A DNA stretch of 5,922 bases. Source: Acidobacteriaceae bacterium. GTDB lineage: Bacteria; Acidobacteriota; Terriglobia; Terriglobales; Acidobacteriaceae. This document shows, piece after piece, positions 4,516 through 5,922 of this stretch. The stretch is from assembly GCA_003156235.1 (NCBI GenBank), contig PMGP01000251.1, positions 1 to 5,922 of the forward strand, read 5' to 3'. The notes below the pieces were generated by a model, which was not told where the DNA came from, did no database searches, and saw only the letters and a list, made by a program, of their open reading frames with translations. Positions within the stretch are counted from its first letter, which is position 1; every line of letters starts with the position of its first letter. The position numbers were made by a program, and so were the translations under genes.

Positions 4516-4527
4516 TAGTCTTCAGAT
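4516..4527 (+). promoter_or_regulatory. Putative leaderless promoter (-10 box TAGTCT)
   Basis: TAGTCT at 4516-4521 fits the TANNNT -10 consensus and is followed by exactly six bases before ATG 4528, the spacing expected if transcription starts on the A of the start codon. The absence of any Shine-Dalgarno site before 4528 agrees with a leaderless mRNA, which is common in actinobacteria. No clear -35 is seen. Confidence 0.5.
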
Positions 4528-4737
4528 ATGGCAACGACGCTTACGCGAATGCAGATCACCGCCCTTGCCGCAGAACTTCGAACGATGCTGGACAAGATTG
4601 AGGCGGGCGACCTCGATGCGACCATTTCGATGCGCCACCGTATTGAAGGATCTTTGACGGTTCTTGACATGGTCCTTGGACATTCTCCCGAGAGCATTCT
4701 GGATCAGTTTCGAGACCGTGAAGGCGGGTCAATGTGA
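4528..4737 (+). CDS. Small helical protein, partner of the HEPN-like gene (possible antitoxin)
   Basis: A 69-residue protein with no signal peptide, membrane segment or cysteine, predicted to be almost all helix. A first helix (about 8-25, MQITALAAELRTMLDKIE) is followed by an AGDLDA turn and a second helix (about 33-52, SMRHRIEGSLTVLDMVLG). It reminds me of short actinobacterial proteins with an IEAG(E/D)L...RIEG pattern, but from memory only and without a known function. ATG 4528 has no Shine-Dalgarno site and is probably leaderless. The stop overlaps the GTG of the next gene by 4 nt, so the two products are made together. An antitoxin or accessory role is suggested by size, order and coupling. 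Confidence 0.72.
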   Translation: MATTLTRMQITALAAELRTMLDKIEAGDLDATISMRHRIEGSLTVLDMVLGHSPESILDQFRDREGGSM

Positions 4738-5303
4738 CCGGGTCGAGCGACCGTACGATCGGTGGCGAACTGGACATGATCATTCGAACTGCCATATCTC
4801 GAAGTCGTCGGTCGTTGAGCCTTGCCGAAGAGATGAACGCGGCCGGGTTCCACACTTCAGCGTTCGTGTGGGCCGTTCGGTCAATTGAGATCTTCGTCAA
4901 GGAAGTCATGCTTCTCCCGTACTTCTTCGAACAGACCGGAGGCGATTTTGGTGCCTCGTTTAAGAAGGCACAAAAGGGACTTGGTGCGAGTAGTTGGGGG
5001 CGTGCGATGAAGATAGTTAATGAGCAATACGGTCCCCTTGATCCTATGGTTACCGATGATGGAAACGAGGTTTGGACAGAGTGGAAGGCCAAGGTTGTTC
5101 GCAGACGTGGTGATTTCGTTCACGGCGTCGCGGATGCCAAGCAAGCCGAAGCAGAGCTGGTAATCACATGGGCCGAAATGATGATGACTCAGCTCACCCT
5201 AAGGCTGATCGTTGCAAAGCGACACCCGCTCCACGACCTATTTGTTGCCGCGCTCATTTCTTCACAAGCCCAGAAAGGGATTCAAGAGTCCGAAACTAGG
5301 TAG
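4734..5303 (+). CDS. HEPN-domain-like protein, possible RNase toxin
   Basis: A 189-residue soluble, mainly helical protein. Residues 123-131 (RRRGDFVHG) contain R125-x4-H130, fitting the R-x4-6-H signature of HEPN domains, many of which are metal-independent RNases in toxin-antitoxin, abortive infection and CRISPR systems. As in HEPN proteins, a helix with alanine and an acidic residue (SAFVWAVRSIEIFVKE, 42-57) precedes the motif, and a long helix follows (about 135-162). A loop with G and D (69-73) and a basic segment lie between. GTG 4734 overlaps the stop of the upstream gene by 4 nt. No nucleotidyltransferase (MNT) gene, the usual HEPN partner, is visible. Some HEPN proteins are not nucleases, so toxicity is inferred, not shown. 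Confidence 0.68.
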   Translation: MTGSSDRTIGGELDMIIRTAISRSRRSLSLAEEMNAAGFHTSAFVWAVRSIEIFVKEVMLLPYFFEQTGGDFGASFKKAQKGLGASSWGRAMKIVNEQYGPLDPMVTDDGNEVWTEWKAKVVRRRGDFVHGVADAKQAEAELVITWAEMMMTQLTLRLIVAKRHPLHDLFVAALISSQAQKGIQESETR

Positions 5304-5922
5304 CTAACCTGGAATGAAAGGGGTTGGCTCTTCCAGCCGGAAGATAGGTAGATCAAACGGCTCACCAATGGCAAACGCACGATTGAGCGAATCGATGACA
5401 ACAAGAGTCACCACTTTGGATTTCGTCGGAACATGGAAATTCTTTCCGGGCTCATCTACTCCCGGAGTAGCAATCTTCGCCTTCGCTACGTAGAAGAACG
5501 TGAGTTGCAAAACGCTTCCTGGTCGTGCCATCGGTCGTCCTTCGCCTAGAGCATCGTCTATCACTGTCTCGTCAAACCACTCGATCTGCCCCGTCTCATA
5601 TTCTTTGACTTCTTCGTCCTCAAATTGAATCTTTGCCTTGATCCGAAGAATTGTGATCGGATACTCATTCTCTGATCGGGCGGCCACGAATATCTTCATT
5701 TTCAAATAGATGTCGCCAGGGATGACACCAAGGCTTCCCGGAATGGGCGCCTCGGCTAGGTGGCCCATCGACCCCCCGACAACCGGAGACACGATGAGGG
5801 CGGGCAACTTCGAATCCTGTGATCCGTCAGACTCCAATTGGTTATGTCGCTTGCGGAGTGCCCAATGACGTTGTGCGAGCCATGCGAATGAAAGCGCCAG
5901 CAGCACAGTTAGGTACCAGGGA
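5304..5922 (-). CDS. Membrane-anchored hypothetical protein, 5' end beyond the right edge
   Basis: The frame is open for 205 codons to the window edge, so the start is not known; a GTG at 5906 exists but cuts into a hydrophobic helix (WYLTVLLALSFAWLA) that begins at the edge. After the helix comes a basic stop-transfer-like segment (QRHWALRKRH), then a polar linker and a domain rich in alternating hydrophobic residues, such as DIYLKMKIFVAA and SVLQLTFFYVAKAKI, suggesting beta-sandwich structure. There are no cysteines. I do not recognise the family. It is convergent with the HEPN-like gene, and the two stop codons touch (TAG at 5301-5303, CTA at 5304-5306). It may be unrelated to that operon. 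Confidence 0.75.
   Translation of the reverse strand, partial: PWYLTVLLALSFAWLAQRHWALRKRHNQLESDGSQDSKLPALIVSPVVGGSMGHLAEAPIPGSLGVIPGDIYLKMKIFVAARSENEYPITILRIKAKIQFEDEEVKEYETGQIEWFDETVIDDALGEGRPMARPGSVLQLTFFYVAKAKIATPGVDEPGKNFHVPTKSKVVTLVVIDSLNRAFAIGEPFDLPIFRLEEPTPFIPG

Larger units (their letters stand above)
4022..4527. other. Spacer without a confident gene
   Basis: About 500 bases between the two cargo operons. It holds a 19-codon frame at 4021-4080 that overlaps the preceding stop (TGATG), a 40-codon frame at 4046-4168, and a weak 70-codon frame at 4152-4364; none is convincing. It also holds a G-quadruplex motif, three inverted repeats and a probable leaderless promoter. No tRNA, insertion sequence or CRISPR-like repeat was seen. 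Confidence 0.55.

Noticed and set aside
4556..5144. Minus-strand frames opposite the HEPN-like operon
   Set aside because: Composition rich in S, P and R and position opposite well-supported coupled genes mark them as shadows.
5810..5817. TCGAATCC match to the tRNA end, as a possible second att site
   Set aside because: Only 8 bases match and the similarity stops at once; it lies inside the coding sequence of the right-edge gene.

Overview
The window looks like one end of an integrated mobile element in a bacterium, probably an actinobacterium. That guess rests on GTG and TTG starts with strong Shine-Dalgarno sites, 4-nt coupled overlaps, a probable leaderless gene with a TANNNT -10 box, and a large serine recombinase; it is an inference, not a proven assignment. 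Base composition is moderate and looks similar throughout.

Left end (1-1976, minus strand): the first 22 bases fit the 3' end of a tRNA gene including an encoded CCA. Against it lies a large serine recombinase gene, transcribed toward the tRNA and still open at the window edge, so it is easily missed by an ORF caller. Two small genes (60 and 61 codons) lie upstream in the same direction at very short spacing and probably share its mRNA. This is the usual layout of an integration module beside its attachment site.

Middle (1977-3093): a gene-poor region of about 350 bases carries three copies of a GACACCGC motif and several perfect inverted repeats. A plus-strand gene of unknown function (122 aa) follows, convergent with a minus-strand XRE/Cro-type repressor of 84 aa. 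Upstream of the repressor lies a compact divergent control region with two interleaved inverted repeats.

Cargo 1 (3094-4021, plus strand): three short genes for envelope or exported proteins: a membrane-anchored protein with two WxDGxxxG motifs, a membrane-anchored zinc-ribbon protein, and a secreted protein with two cysteines in its mature part. The last two overlap by 4 nt. The XRE repressor may control this set.

Spacer (4022-4527): no confident gene. It holds a weak 70-codon frame, a canonical G-quadruplex motif, three inverted repeats and a likely leaderless promoter.

Cargo 2 (4528-5303, plus strand): a two-gene operon with a GTGA overlap, coding for a 69-aa helical protein and a 189-aa protein with a HEPN-type R-x4-H motif. 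It has the shape of a toxin-antitoxin or abortive defence pair and is the best candidate here for an undescribed system. At the right edge a 5'-truncated membrane-anchored protein is encoded convergently, its stop codon touching that of the HEPN-like gene.
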